DNA of 64,000 nt from Nocardia brevicatena NBRC 12119 (GCF_000308495.1 NZ_BAFU01000246.1:1-64000), one strand, 5' to 3'. Shown: positions 27,148 to 35,621, counted from the first letter of the stretch. The notes: a model not told the origin generated them from the sequence alone. A program made the numbers and translations.

Positions 27148-28101
27148 TCATAGGGACCAGCGGGCGCGCAGGACCCCGTCGGCATCAGGTAACACACCCC
27201 CGAGCAGGGGGCTCTGCTCATCGCTCGTCATCGGGAGGACCATTGCCGCTCGAGCTCGCGCCAGTCGCACGGGCAGTTGGGGGTGGTCTTCCTCGCTGAT
27301 CCAGAGGTCGGTGATGTGCCCCTCGTGGTCTTCCCAAACGAGTTCGAGTGACTCTTCCCGGGGAAGTGTTTCGAGGACGGCCGCCAGGTCGGTGGACAGC
27401 TCCGGCCATACGTACAGTCGGGCGCGTGGTGTGAGTCCGGCGCGGACAGCACCGATGGTGTCTGCTTCGAGGCGATGCCAGCGGGCGGCGTTGGCGACGT
27501 AGACCTCTTGCAGTAGCACCGATCCGCGTCGGGTGACGAGGTCGGTCGCTTCGGCCCAGAACGCACTGTCGGCGGGGCGCTGCTCGCCCGGCTCGTCGAG
27601 AGACGGGTCGTACGGTGAGATCTCGCGCCGGCGCTGGAACAATCCGAGCGCACTGGTGCGCGCCACCGCTCGAGCGCAGGATCGGTCACTGCCGATGTAC
27701 ATGTACTGGTCGTATCCGATATGGACGAAGAACCTTTCCTCCACCTCCAATCGGCACCAGGCACCGTTGTCCCGCAGCATGGTGCGCACGAGTTCGAGGC
27801 CCGTGTCGAGCGGGATCCACGCGCCGTCGTGATAGCCGGCGAGATCCGGCGGGAACACCGCGCGCAACCCGTGGCCGTCGATCGGTGCTTCCAGGCCGAA
27901 GTTGATCGGGCCTGCGAGTTCGGGGTCGCGAATCGTGAGTCGAGTTACCGCGGTGTCCTCCGCGAAGCTCCGTGCGGCGGCGAGATAGGCCGCCTCCACG
28001 TCGCCGTGGTCACTGACACTGTCCTCGGTGCCACGATAGAAGCCGCGCTTGTCACGATCGGCCGGATCGTACTTGGTCACCTCGTAGACGAAGGGGAGCA
28101 C
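27148..28101 (-). CDS. conserved actinobacterial protein of unknown function
   Basis: 317 residues, intact, GC-rich codon use. It begins LPFVYEVTKYDPADRDKRGF, and the middle has GAWCRLEVEERFFVHIGYDQ and YMYIGSDRSCARAV, a beta-rich stretch with conserved aromatic residues. The region VLETLPREESLELVWEDHEG looks like a second domain. I recall similar actinobacterial proteins annotated loosely as RNA-binding, without firm evidence. No signal peptide or membrane segment. It stands between TrmO and a TetR gene on the same strand, with gaps over 100 bases, so probably monocistronic. Confidence 0.7.
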   Translation of the reverse strand: MLPFVYEVTKYDPADRDKRGFYRGTEDSVSDHGDVEAAYLAAARSFAEDTAVTRLTIRDPELAGPINFGLEAPIDGHGLRAVFPPDLAGYHDGAWIPLDTGLELVRTMLRDNGAWCRLEVEERFFVHIGYDQYMYIGSDRSCARAVARTSALGLFQRRREISPYDPSLDEPGEQRPADSAFWAEATDLVTRRGSVLLQEVYVANAARWHRLEADTIGAVRAGLTPRARLYVWPELSTDLAAVLETLPREESLELVWEDHEGHITDLWISEEDHPQLPVRLARARAAMVLPMTSDEQSPLLGGVLPDADGVLRARWSL

Positions 28102-28215
28102 GTCGTGACCCTACAGCGGTATGAGCGGTCCGACGATCACATAAATCGTGCGGCCACCGGAAACCCTCGCCGCCTCCGGGTGCGGGTGATGATCGCCTCT
28201 GCAAGCCGTGGCTCG

Positions 28216-28890
28216 TCACAGCGTCTTGTTGCGGCGCAAGGCTTCTGACTGCCGGGATTCCGGGTCGGCTCCCGTGAAATGTGCCTCCAGCTCGGCCTCG
28301 CTCACGGCGGGTGCCATGGATTCGGATTCGGCGTGCGGCCGCAGCCCGTCGAGGACGATCTGGAGATAGCGTGCGTTCAGGCGTTCGGCGGCGGGTCCGC
28401 TCAGTATCGCGGTCGGCTGCGGCCGAGCGGTTGCGAGTGTGAGCAGATCCGCGACCGTCAGGTCGGGTCGTACGGCACCTTCGGCCTTGGCCCGGTCGAG
28501 CGTCGTCCCGACGGCACGGGCGGCATGCCGGCGTGCCTCCTGGAACTCCGTATCATCACGCGCTCCCTCGAGCAGGTGTGGTAGCAGGATCGGCACCGGG
28601 TCGCCGAGTCGCAGTTCGTATATCCGCCGGAGCACTCTGGCCAGGCATCGACGACCGTCCGGCTCCTCGGCCATCGCCGCCTCGACCTCGGCCACGACGC
28701 GGCCCATGTTCCGGATCGCGACGGCTTTCAGTAGGGCGAACCGGTCGGGGAAGTGCCGGTAGAGCGTGCCGACCCCCACCCCGGCCGCCTCGGCGATCTC
28801 CTCCATCGGAACCTGGCTGCCGCGCGCCAGGAACAGCTCGCGTCCGACCTGGAGTATCCGGTCACGGTTGCGGACGGCATCGCTGCGCAT
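28216..28890 (-). CDS. TetR/AcrR-family regulator
   Basis: 224 residues. The N-terminal TetR HTH is complete: RDRILQVGRELFLARGSQVP, EEIAEAAGVGVGTLYRHFPD (recognition helix). The C-terminal ligand domain is of the common actinobacterial type with ARPQPTAILSGPAAERLNAR. Divergent from the isoprenylcysteine methyltransferase-like gene, with a candidate operator in the 124-base gap. It probably represses itself and that gene. Confidence 0.88.
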   Translation of the reverse strand: MRSDAVRNRDRILQVGRELFLARGSQVPMEEIAEAAGVGVGTLYRHFPDRFALLKAVAIRNMGRVVAEVEAAMAEEPDGRRCLARVLRRIYELRLGDPVPILLPHLLEGARDDTEFQEARRHAARAVGTTLDRAKAEGAVRPDLTVADLLTLATARPQPTAILSGPAAERLNARYLQIVLDGLRPHAESESMAPAVSEAELEAHFTGADPESRQSEALRRNKTL

Positions 28891-28936
28891 CTCATCTCCT
28901 CGGGATTTCGTACGTCACCACATCCTCCCTCGAAGT

Positions 28937-28958
28937 AAGCGGAGGAAATCATCCGTTT
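28937..28958. promoter_or_regulatory. candidate TetR operator
   Basis: AAGCGGA (28937-28943), 8-base spacer, TCCGTTT (28952-28958): arms match at 6 of 7 positions. A further CTCCGCT half site lies about 35 bases to the right. The position between the divergent TetR and methyltransferase genes fits autoregulation. Confidence 0.5.
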
Positions 28959-29014
28959 CTTGCGTTAGGCTGACAATCGGACGAATTACTCCGCTCGGAT
29001 GGGAGGTGTCGATA

Positions 29015-29524
29015 ATGATCTGGCGCCAAATCAGGGCGATCGCGCCCTTTCCCGGCATGGTCACAGTGGTGGTTCCGGCCCTGATCCTGTGTGCGAACGG
29101 TGCGAGTGCCGGACTCGGGAACCTGCCGACGGCTGTGCGGGCGTCCGCGATCGGCGCGGGGGTACTGCTGATCGCGCTCGGACTCGGCCTGTTCGTATGG
29201 ACGGTCGCGTTGTTCGCGCGGCACGGGAAGGGGACCCTCGCACCCTTCGACGCGCCGACCAGGCTGGTCGTCGAAGGGCCGTACCGGCACGTGCGCAACC
29301 CGATGTACGCAGGGGTCTTCTCAATCCTTGCCGGCGAGGTTTTGCTCTTCCGGTCCTGGGCGATCCTGGCGTGGTTCGCCATTTTCGCCACGGTCGTGGT
29401 GACATTCGTGCCACACAAGGAGGAGCGCCGGCTGGCAGACAGGTTCAGGGATCAGTACTCCGCATACCGGGCGCACGTTCCCCGCTGGGTCCCACGCCCG
29501 ACGCCGTGGACGCCGACGTTCTAG
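29015..29524 (+). CDS. isoprenylcysteine carboxyl methyltransferase-like membrane protein
   Basis: 169 residues from an ATG with GGGAGGT 7 bases upstream. Four to five membrane segments (PGMVTVVVPALILCANG, AIGAGVLLIALGLGLFVWTV, YAGVFSILAGEVLLF, ILAWFAIFATVVVTFV). The ICMT/PEMT signature is present: LVVEGPYRHVRNPMYAG followed by HKEERRLADRFRDQYSAYRA, the SAM-binding His/Arg/Glu set. Bacterial members methylate lipids or small thiols. Divergent from the TetR gene, probably its target. Confidence 0.85.
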   Translation: MIWRQIRAIAPFPGMVTVVVPALILCANGASAGLGNLPTAVRASAIGAGVLLIALGLGLFVWTVALFARHGKGTLAPFDAPTRLVVEGPYRHVRNPMYAGVFSILAGEVLLFRSWAILAWFAIFATVVVTFVPHKEERRLADRFRDQYSAYRAHVPRWVPRPTPWTPTF

Positions 29525-29785
29525 GTGGGGATGTCGGCGATAGCGGCCCTGGCTCGGACCACATCAGGTGTCGCGGCGGCCGCCGATCCGGATTCCGGCA
29601 GTCCGGTGCCGGCGTGCGCCGGACAGTCCAGCAACGCCCGGATGACCGTGTCCCGGTCGGCGGGCTCCACCGTGGCGTCGCCGGTGAGGGACGCATAGCC
29701 CCGTCGTCGAGCGGGAAATGGTTCGGGGTGTGTTCGGTGCAATCCCGAATCCGTCGCAGAGCGTGCGGTCCAGCCGAATTCTCAT
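29521..29785 (-). pseudogene. P450-type ferredoxin, frameshifted
   Basis: Begins RIRLDRTLCDGFG, the start of a small ferredoxin of the kind that serves cytochromes P450. One frame change near 29740 leads to RGYASLTGDATVEPADRDTV and IRALLDCPAHAG. The Cys expected after DGFGI falls in the broken segment and reads LHRTH, so the cluster would lack a ligand. Broken; its stop overlaps the methyltransferase stop on the other strand. Confidence 0.65.
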
Positions 29786-29866
29786 GAGCGTGTCTCCATC
29801 CCGGCGTCTTCGGACGCGGGCGCCTCGCTCATGTCCCCGTCGCCGGTCCCGGAAACCGGGAGCTGT

Positions 29867-30211
29867 TCATTGCGCGCGCAGAAGCCCCAGTAGTGTCTCG
29901 CGCTGCCGGGTGAGACGGTCGACCTCGGCGTCGATCGCCTGCACTTCGTGGCGAAGGATGCTGTCGACCTCTGCGCAGAGTTCGACGCGGGGTTCGTCGC
30001 CATGAACGCAGGACAGCAGGGATCTGATCGATTCGGTGTTCAGGCCCGCCGCGAGCAACAGCCGGATTCTACGGACCACATCGACGGCTTCATCGCTGTA
30101 GTCGCGGTAGCCGTTGGAGCGGCGGGTCGACTTCAGGAGGCCCTGTTCCTCGTAATAGCGCAGCAGCCGAGGAGAGACCTCTGTTCGTTTCGACAACTCA
30201 CCGATCTGCAT
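29867..30211 (-). CDS. MerR-family regulator
   Basis: 114 residues. A standard MerR N-terminus: MQIGELSKRTEVSPRLLRYY, EEQGLLKSTRRSNGYRDYSD, followed by VRRIRLLLAAGLNTESIRSL and a dimerisation coiled coil (VDSILRHEVQAIDAEVDRLT). There is no C-terminal effector domain beyond a short tail, so the ligand is unknown. Divergent from the aminotransferase IV gene; a MerR-type spacer operator is visible in the gap. Confidence 0.88.
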   Translation of the reverse strand: MQIGELSKRTEVSPRLLRYYEEQGLLKSTRRSNGYRDYSDEAVDVVRRIRLLLAAGLNTESIRSLLSCVHGDEPRVELCAEVDSILRHEVQAIDAEVDRLTRQRETLLGLLRAQ

Positions 30212-30244
30212 CGTCTTACTCCCGGCAGCGACTTCGGTTTGGCA

Positions 30245-30271
30245 TTGACATCGGTGTCACAGTTTACGTTC
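30245..30271 (+). promoter_or_regulatory. MerR-type promoter/operator of the aminotransferase gene
   Basis: A -35-like TTGACA at 30245-30250 overlaps the dyad TGACA (30246-30250) N4 TGTCA (30255-30259), followed by a -10-like region near 30264-30270. A dyad lying between the promoter boxes is how MerR proteins activate by twisting over-long spacers. The gene's ATG follows within 10 bases of the -10, so the mRNA may be almost leaderless. Confidence 0.55.
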
Positions 30272-30277
30272 GGGAAC

Positions 30278-31084
30278 ATGACTGCTCGGTATACGACTCT
30301 GGTGGACGGCGCACCGGCCGCCCCGGACACGCTTTCCGGAATCGCGTTCGCCGGATTCGCGCACTTCACGGCGATGCAGGTCCGCGAGGGCGGAATTCGT
30401 GGCCTCGATCTGCACTTCGATCGGCTGCGTTCGGCCTCGCGGAAGCTCTTCGGTGCGGAGGCGCCCACCGAGCAGGTTCGAGACCATCTGCGGAGTGCAT
30501 TGTCGTCATCACCGTTGGATCTGTCGTTGACGGTGACGATCTTCGATTCGAACGGCGAATTCACCAACCACGATCGGCCGCCGTCTCTGCGCACACTGGT
30601 ACGAACCGGACCTCCCTCCGCCGGACCGACCGGACCATTGGCATTGGCGGTCTTCGAACACGAGCGGTTCATGCCCGACATCAAGCATGTCGGCGAGGGC
30701 GCCAAGACCTTCTTCATGCGCCGTGCCCGCGCCGCCGGGTTCGGCGATGCCGCATTCACAGACCGCCGCGGCATGCTCACCGAAGCATCCATCTGGAACC
30801 TGGCATTCTTCGACGGCGACACCGTCGTCCGGCCCGATGCCGAAACCCTCACCGGCACCACCATGGGCATCGTTCGACGCCGGCTGGCCGAGCTCGGCGT
30901 GCCGCAGGACATCCGCCCCCTCACCACGGCCGCAGCAAGCCGGTTGGACGCGGCGGTGGTCATGAACTCCTGGACACCGGGCATAGCAGTACACCGCATC
31001 GCCGACACATCGATGCCGGTGCGGCCCGACCTTGTCGGCGTTCTGCACGACGCATACGCGGCCGAACCGCTTGTCCGACCGTAG
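30278..31084 (+). CDS. aminotransferase class IV-family protein
   Basis: 268 residues with the class IV PLP fold (branched-chain aminotransferase / aminodeoxychorismate lyase family): GGIRGLDLHFDRLRSASRKL, PLP-lysine region IKHVGEGAKTFFMRRARAAG, the Glu motif RRGMLTEASIWNLAFFDGDT and the phosphate loop TLTGTTMGIVRRRLAELGV. The substrate is undetermined. Divergent from the MerR regulator and probably under its control. A monocistronic unit, intact. Confidence 0.85.
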   Translation: MTARYTTLVDGAPAAPDTLSGIAFAGFAHFTAMQVREGGIRGLDLHFDRLRSASRKLFGAEAPTEQVRDHLRSALSSSPLDLSLTVTIFDSNGEFTNHDRPPSLRTLVRTGPPSAGPTGPLALAVFEHERFMPDIKHVGEGAKTFFMRRARAAGFGDAAFTDRRGMLTEASIWNLAFFDGDTVVRPDAETLTGTTMGIVRRRLAELGVPQDIRPLTTAAASRLDAAVVMNSWTPGIAVHRIADTSMPVRPDLVGVLHDAYAAEPLVRP

Positions 31085-31097
31085 TGACGCCGCCGGT

Positions 31098-31295
31098 TCA
31101 CCGCTCGCTCTCGGTGTCATCGGCCTCGGCCGGTGGGGCGTCGGTCATCAACCGTTCGAGCGTGCTCTGCTCGCCGTCGGTGGGGAGCCCGCCGTGTAGC
31201 TCGGCGAGGTCGATGGGGAAACCGTCGTCGCCGAGGTAGGCGATGGTGCCGCCGGAGAAGATCAACAGCCCGCGGATGCGAGGGTTATCGGTCAA
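31098..31295 (-). CDS. 65-residue acidic small protein (small-ORF operon, 4th gene)
   Basis: Starts TTG; reads LTDNPRIRGLLIFSGGTIAY then LGDDGFPIDLAELHGGLP and a very acidic tail (EADDTESE). 41 bases after the third small ORF. No recognised family; looks like a folded small acidic protein. The start codon is uncertain. Confidence 0.5.
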   Translation of the reverse strand: MTDNPRIRGLLIFSGGTIAYLGDDGFPIDLAELHGGLPTDGEQSTLERLMTDAPPAEADDTESER

Positions 31296-31336
31296 CTGTG
31301 GCTCCGGTGGGTGTCCGAGTGGTGTAGGCGGTGGGG

Positions 31337-31483
31337 TCACCGGTCCTTGTCGGTGTCCGGGTCGTCGAGGGATCGCAGTCGGTGCGCGATCTTCTCCAGG
31401 ATCTCGATGTCGGGGACATGCTCGAGCAGCGGTTCGCCGAACGCGGGCCATTGGGCGAACCGTATCCGCTGGGGTAGTGCCAT
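31337..31483 (-). CDS. 48-residue small protein (small-ORF operon, 3rd gene)
   Basis: Reads MALPQRIRFAQWPAFGEPLL, then EHVPDIEILEKIAHRLRSLD and a DTDKDR tail. The ATG shares one base with the previous stop (TGATG), a classic stop/start overlap. No recognised family. Confidence 0.55.
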   Translation of the reverse strand: MALPQRIRFAQWPAFGEPLLEHVPDIEILEKIAHRLRSLDDPDTDKDR

Positions 31484-31644
31484 CACATCGCCGCCGATAC
31501 ATATGTCGATCCGTCGAGGAAGCGACGGCAGCCGGGTGCCGCGGGAAAGCCGGGCACGAGGCGTGTGTGGTCGCTACCGGCCGAGGTGATGGGAACGTAA
31601 CGCTCGTCGGTTCGCCACCGGTTGGCCGACTCGACGGGGGTCAT
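31483..31644 (-). CDS. 53-residue small protein (small-ORF operon, 2nd gene)
   Basis: Reads MTPVESANRWRTDERYVPIT then SDHTRLVPGFPAAPGCRRFL and DGSTYVSAAM. The ATG overlaps the stop of the first small ORF by 4 bases (ATGA). One Cys; no signal or membrane segment. Unknown family. Confidence 0.55.
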   Translation of the reverse strand: MTPVESANRWRTDERYVPITSAGSDHTRLVPGFPAAPGCRRFLDGSTYVSAAM

Positions 31645-31817
31645 AGTGTCCTGCCCGGGTCCGGGGTGATCTGGCCGGTGTCGACAAGGGTTGTCCAGGC
31701 GGCGCGTTTACGGGCGCAGGACAAGGTGTCGCAGTCGATATGGGCCTGCATGGCTGCGTGGGCCTCGTACCTGGTGAACGGTTCGTCTGGTGCTTCGTGG
31801 GGCCCTACATTTCCCAC
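31641..31817 (-). CDS. 58-residue small protein (small-ORF operon, 1st gene)
   Basis: GTG start with AGGAGG 6 bases upstream. It reads VGNVGPHEAPDEPFTRYEAH, then AAMQAHIDCDTLSCARKRAA and WTTLVDTGQITPDP. The HIDCDxxxCARKRAAxxxL pattern resembles small proteins that I recall from actinobacterial accessory islands, of unknown function. First of four tightly packed small ORFs; the IS110 element lies upstream, between this operon and the TPR regulator. Confidence 0.6.
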   Translation of the reverse strand: MGNVGPHEAPDEPFTRYEAHAAMQAHIDCDTLSCARKRAAWTTLVDTGQITPDPGRTL

Positions 31818-31839
31818 TGTGCCTCCTGGTCTTCCGGAA

Positions 31840-32041
31840 TGATCTGGAGTGTGCGAGCAGGGCAGGGATGGTTTTCGTGTGGCTGCCGTTGATGGCCAAA
31901 TTGGCTCGGCCCCCTGACCTGCTGCTTCTTCCCGACCGCTGATTGGAGACTGCGGCATCGGATCGCTGTGTAGGGCCATGTCGGCGGGAAGCGGCCCGCA
32001 CGCGCACGCAGTGAACACAGCCGGGAAGAAAGGATGAGCCT
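31840..32041 (+). other. noncoding left end of the IS110 element (candidate bridge-RNA region)
   Basis: About 200 gene-free bases directly upstream of the IS110 transposase start. IS110-group elements carry a structured bridge RNA in this position. Complementary short stretches (GGCCCCC near 31907; TAGGGCC near 31972) allow folding. The exact element boundary and any target-binding loops cannot be fixed by eye. Confidence 0.35.
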
Positions 32042-33264
32042 GTGTCTGTAGCTGTTGGTATCGATGTGGCCAAGGAGGTGCACTGGGCAGCTGTCAAGGT
32101 GGCCGAGACCGGGAAGGTGATCGCCAGTCACAAGGTCGACAACACTCCGGCCGATATCGGTGATCCGATCGACGAAATCAGTTCCGCCGCAAACGGACAC
32201 GGACCGGTGACCGTCGGTGTCGATGTGTTGGGTGGGATCGCGTCGCTGCTGGTGGCGATGCTGGTTGCCGCCGAGATCACGGTGGTGCATGTGTCCGGAC
32301 TGGCGGTGAACCGGGCCCGGCGCGGCACGGTCGGCGGCGAGCACAAAAGCGATCCCAAAGACGCCGCCGTGATCGCCGACCAGGTGCGGATGCACGACAA
32401 TCTGCGGCCGGTGCTGCCCGACCGAGACATCGATGTCGAGCTGCGGCTGCTGACGGTTCGGCGGCGTGAACTCGTCGAGGACCAGACCCGCCGCGCCAAC
32501 CGTATCCGGGACCTGCTGACCAGCATCCACCCCGGGCTCGACCGGGTCGTCAATGTCACCACCAAAACCGGACTGCACCTGCTGACCCGCTACGTGACCC
32601 CGACCCAGATCCGCACCGCCGGCCGGCGCCGCATACTCAAACACCTGAGCAAGGTGCCCTACGTCGCACACACCAGGCTGGAGGCTCTCGCCACCGCGGT
32701 GGTGGACTCCGCTCGCGACCAGCAGATCACGGTACCCGGCGAAGCGATGGCCGCCGAGTTGATCGGCGAGTTGGCCGGCGAAGCGCTGCACGGCCGCGAC
32801 CAGCTGATCCGCATCGACGAACGTATCGAGGCCCTGCTGCACACACACACCCTGACGCGGCCCTCATCCGCAGCCTGCCGGGGATGGGGGCGACGTTGAC
32901 GGCAGAATTCCTGGCCATCACCGGCGGCATCGACCGATTCCCGAGCCCCGACCGGCTTGCCTCGGTCGCCGGACTGGCACCGGTGCTCAAACAATCCGGC
33001 AAATCCCGCTACCTCCAGCGCTCCACAGCCGGAAACAAGGCACTCAAACGGGTGTTCTACCAATCGGCGTTCAGCGCCGTCAGATACGACGACACCAGCC
33101 ACGCCTACTACCGGCGCAAACGCACCGAAGGCAAAAATCACCACCAGGCCGTGCTCGCCCTGGCCCGCCGCCGCGTCAACGTCCTGCACGCCATCCTCCG
33201 CAACCGGCAGCCCTACAACCCGAACCGCACCGCCCCGTCCCACACTCACACCGAGGCGGCTTGA
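32042..33264 (+). pseudogene. IS110-family transposase, one frameshift
   Basis: About 407 residues in two frames. The N-terminal DEDD (RuvC-like) domain: VAVGIDVAKEVHWAAVKVAE, VTVGVDVLGGIASLLVAML, GGEHKSDPKDAAVIADQVRM, RRRELVEDQTRRANRIRDLL. The frame is lost in a CACACACA tract near 32845. The C-terminal Tnp_20 domain follows in the next frame: HPDAALIRSLPGMGATL, LASVAGLAPVLKQSGKSRYL, GNKALKRVFYQSAFSAV. A slipped dinucleotide repeat is a likely error or mutation site. GTG start. Confidence 0.85.
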
Positions 33265-33513
33265 CAAACACATTGGAGAGCCAATTCGGCGCCCATATGC
33301 CCGACCGCATCTCGGTGACGGGGTCGGCGCTGATCTCTGTCATCGGTGACCTCGGCTGTTGTGGTTGTGTGAAATTGGTGTGGTGCTGTCAACCAGAGGA
33401 CTTCATGCAGGTGGCTTTGCGGAAGGTGTGCAGTGAGGGTGGGTGTGTGCAGCGGGGGTGTGCACTATCGCGGGAACGTGGCGATCATCCGGGCGGCCTG
33501 CCGCACTCCGTCT

Positions 33514-34797
33514 ATGGGACGTCGGGCCAAGCAACCCAACCGGCAGCTGGCTGAGCTGTTCGAGGAAACGGGTGCCAGTCGGAAAGGATTGGCGCGACGT
33601 GCGGTTGAGCGTGGTAAAGCCATTGGGGTCGACCTCGGATTGGAGTTCTCGCTGAGCCTCGCAGAGGCGACCGCCGCTGCGATTGCCTTGTGGAGGAGTG
33701 ATGTGGAGCGTAGGAGGTTCCTCATGGACGCGTCATACGCCGTTGCCGTGTATCCGGCTGCCTCGATGCGATGGTTGACGATGCCAGGCCCGGAACATCC
33801 TGTCTCGTCCGGTTACCGACGGATCGGTCAAGATGATGTGGATGCTGTTCGCACCATGACCACGGCGTTTCGCAACCTGGACAATCAGGTGGGAGGAGGC
33901 AAGGTCAGACCGACCATCGTCCATTATCTGCACAGCTCGGTCGCCCCTTTACTGCACGGAAGCTACAACGAGTCGATCGGGCGCCAACTATTCGCGGCCA
34001 CGCCCGAGCTGACCAAGCTTGCCGGTTGGGCTGCGTACGACTTGGAGGAACGTGGTCTGGCGCAGCGGTACTTCATCCAGGCGCTGCGCATGGCACGCGC
34101 CGCAAGCGATGCCGGGCTTGCCGGAGAGATCCTGGCGGCAATGAGCCACCAGGCTACCTACGTTGGCCGTTCGGGCGATGCGATCGACCTCGCATGTGCA
34201 GCACGGATAGCGGCGAGGACCGCTGGATTGGCCGCGCTCGAATCAGAGTGTCACCTGCTGGAGCGCACGGACACGCCGCCCGCTCCGCCAGGGCGGCGTG
34301 CGTGCGGTCGAGCCGATACCACCTGCCCCGCCTGGTTGGCCTATTTCGACGACGCCTACATGTCGGCCAAGACGGCGCACTGCTTTCGAGATCTCGGTGA
34401 CTACACGCAGGCCGCGGAGTTCGCGGAGCAGTCCCTGAACATGTCGGACGGCTATCTCTGGGGGCGCACGTTCAATCTGTGTTTGCCGGCGTCATCCCGT
34501 GCCGACGAGGACCCACGAGAAGCTGTGAGGATCGGATTCGAAGCGCTCGACCTCGCGGTCGGCTTGGAGTCGCGCCGAAGCTTCTCCTACCTGCGGCAGA
34601 TCCGGCACCGGCTCGCGCCCTACAGTGAGATGGGCGATGTCGCCGAGTTCAGGCGCCGGGTCTTCGCTATCACAGCTCGGGCAGACCGAGCGCTCGGTAT
34701 AGGGCGACCACTGTTGCTGCGCCGACGATCTCACCGCGGTCGATCATGCCGATTGCGTCGAGGATCGGAATCCATCGAATGTCCTCGGCTTCATTGA
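33514..34797 (+). CDS. TPR-type actinobacterial regulator with most of the HTH deleted
   Basis: The body is a recognisable XRE/TPR regulator of the Streptomyces NsdA-like kind: AIALWRSDVERRRFLMDASY, ASMRWLTMPGPEHPVSSG, DVDAVRTMTTAFRNLDNQVG, then TPR helices (YDLEERGLAQRYFIQALRMA; DLGDYTQAAEFAEQSLNMS). The N-terminus begins RQLAELFEETGASRKGLARR, the first HTH helices, but jumps at VERGKAIGVDLG to GLEFSLSLAEAT, skipping the recognition helix and about 50 residues. The last ~40 codons run antisense to the Nudix gene and look unnatural, so the real C-terminus is lost. Probably non-functional in DNA binding. Confidence 0.6.
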   Translation: MGRRAKQPNRQLAELFEETGASRKGLARRAVERGKAIGVDLGLEFSLSLAEATAAAIALWRSDVERRRFLMDASYAVAVYPAASMRWLTMPGPEHPVSSGYRRIGQDDVDAVRTMTTAFRNLDNQVGGGKVRPTIVHYLHSSVAPLLHGSYNESIGRQLFAATPELTKLAGWAAYDLEERGLAQRYFIQALRMARAASDAGLAGEILAAMSHQATYVGRSGDAIDLACAARIAARTAGLAALESECHLLERTDTPPAPPGRRACGRADTTCPAWLAYFDDAYMSAKTAHCFRDLGDYTQAAEFAEQSLNMSDGYLWGRTFNLCLPASSRADEDPREAVRIGFEALDLAVGLESRRSFSYLRQIRHRLAPYSEMGDVAEFRRRVFAITARADRALGIGRPLLLRRRSHRGRSCRLRRGSESIECPRLH

Positions 34798-35226
34798 TGT
34801 CCGGTGCTGTGTCGGTGAAGTCGGCGCCGCGAGCAGGATAGATTTCCTGTGGGTGGTCGAGTGTGCCGATAGCAGGTTGGTAGGTGACCAGATGTTGCAT
34901 GGTTCGTGGCCGCCACCCGGTCTCCTCTTCCACTTCACGGGCCGCCGCAGCGGCGACGTCTTCGGCATTGTCGACATAGCCGCCGGGTAGTTCCCACACC
35001 CACCGGTCATGATGAATCGGTGCCGATACATGAGCAGGGCTGCCCGTTTGTTGTTGAGGACCAGGGCCATGGCGCAGCGCGGCATTCGCGCGACATATTG
35101 TGTGAACTCGACACCGTCGGGGAGCTCTATATCCACAGCTGAAAGTTTGATGTGTCGATTCTCGTCCACGACACGCTCGCCGTGAATTGTCCATCGGGTA
35201 CGGGCCACGCTCCGACGGTATCGCAA
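34670..35226 (-). pseudogene. Nudix hydrolase (ADP-ribose pyrophosphatase type), frameshifted
   Basis: In the first frame: WTIHGERVVDENRHIKLSAV, FTQYVARMPRCAMALVLNNK, ALLMYRHRFI. One base later the second frame gives HDRWVWELPGGYVDNAEDVA and AAAAREVEEETGWRPR, a perfect Nudix box (G-x5-E-x7-R-E-x2-E-E-x-G). It then continues to EIVGAATVVALYRALGLPEL. The shift is near 35015. About 185 residues in all, normal length, so a sequencing error is possible. Its 3' end overlaps the TPR regulator on the other strand. Confidence 0.75.
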
Positions 35227-35356
35227 CTACGACGTGCGCAGCGCTCGCCTCGAGATGGGGTGTGGACGGCTGTGTGGGCCGCGGATCAGGCGCGGATCAC
35301 CGGTGACGAGCCGAAGGCGGTCTTCGAAGGTACGGTGGCTCGAGGCCCGTCGTTGC

Positions 35357-35385
35357 GTGATCCCGACGTCCGCGACGACGAATGA
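35357..35385 (+). repeat. 29-bp copy of the Tn3 transposase 3' end
   Basis: GTGATCCCGACGTCCGCGAC and the following bases through GAATGA match 9327-9355 at 27 of 29 positions, including the stop codon (protein RDPDVRDDE versus RDPDARDDE). Upstream similarity is lost within a few codons. A fossil of a second Tn3-family transposon. Confidence 0.65.
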
Positions 35386-35621
35386 GATGCCGTTGTCGAC
35401 ATCGACGGCAGGCGGGTCGTTGCTCCTGTTTTCGGTAGAGAGGACACTTCAGGGATGAATCGTGGATATCGGCCACCGCCGAGCCTGTTCAGTCATCGCG
35501 AGGAACCCGTCGTCACCTCTTTCGCGGCCGGTGTGGGCGTGGTGTGCCGTCCGGTGTTCAGCAGCGTCGTATCGTATGCCGCGGCGGCGGGTGATGCCGC
35601 GGTGCCGGACGAGGGTGATCG
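35386..35621. other. short gap before the acyltransferase, no gene assigned
   Basis: A 55-codon frame (GYRPPPSLFSHREEPVVTSF...) runs up to the acyltransferase start but resembles nothing; it may be IS debris. Confidence 0.35.
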
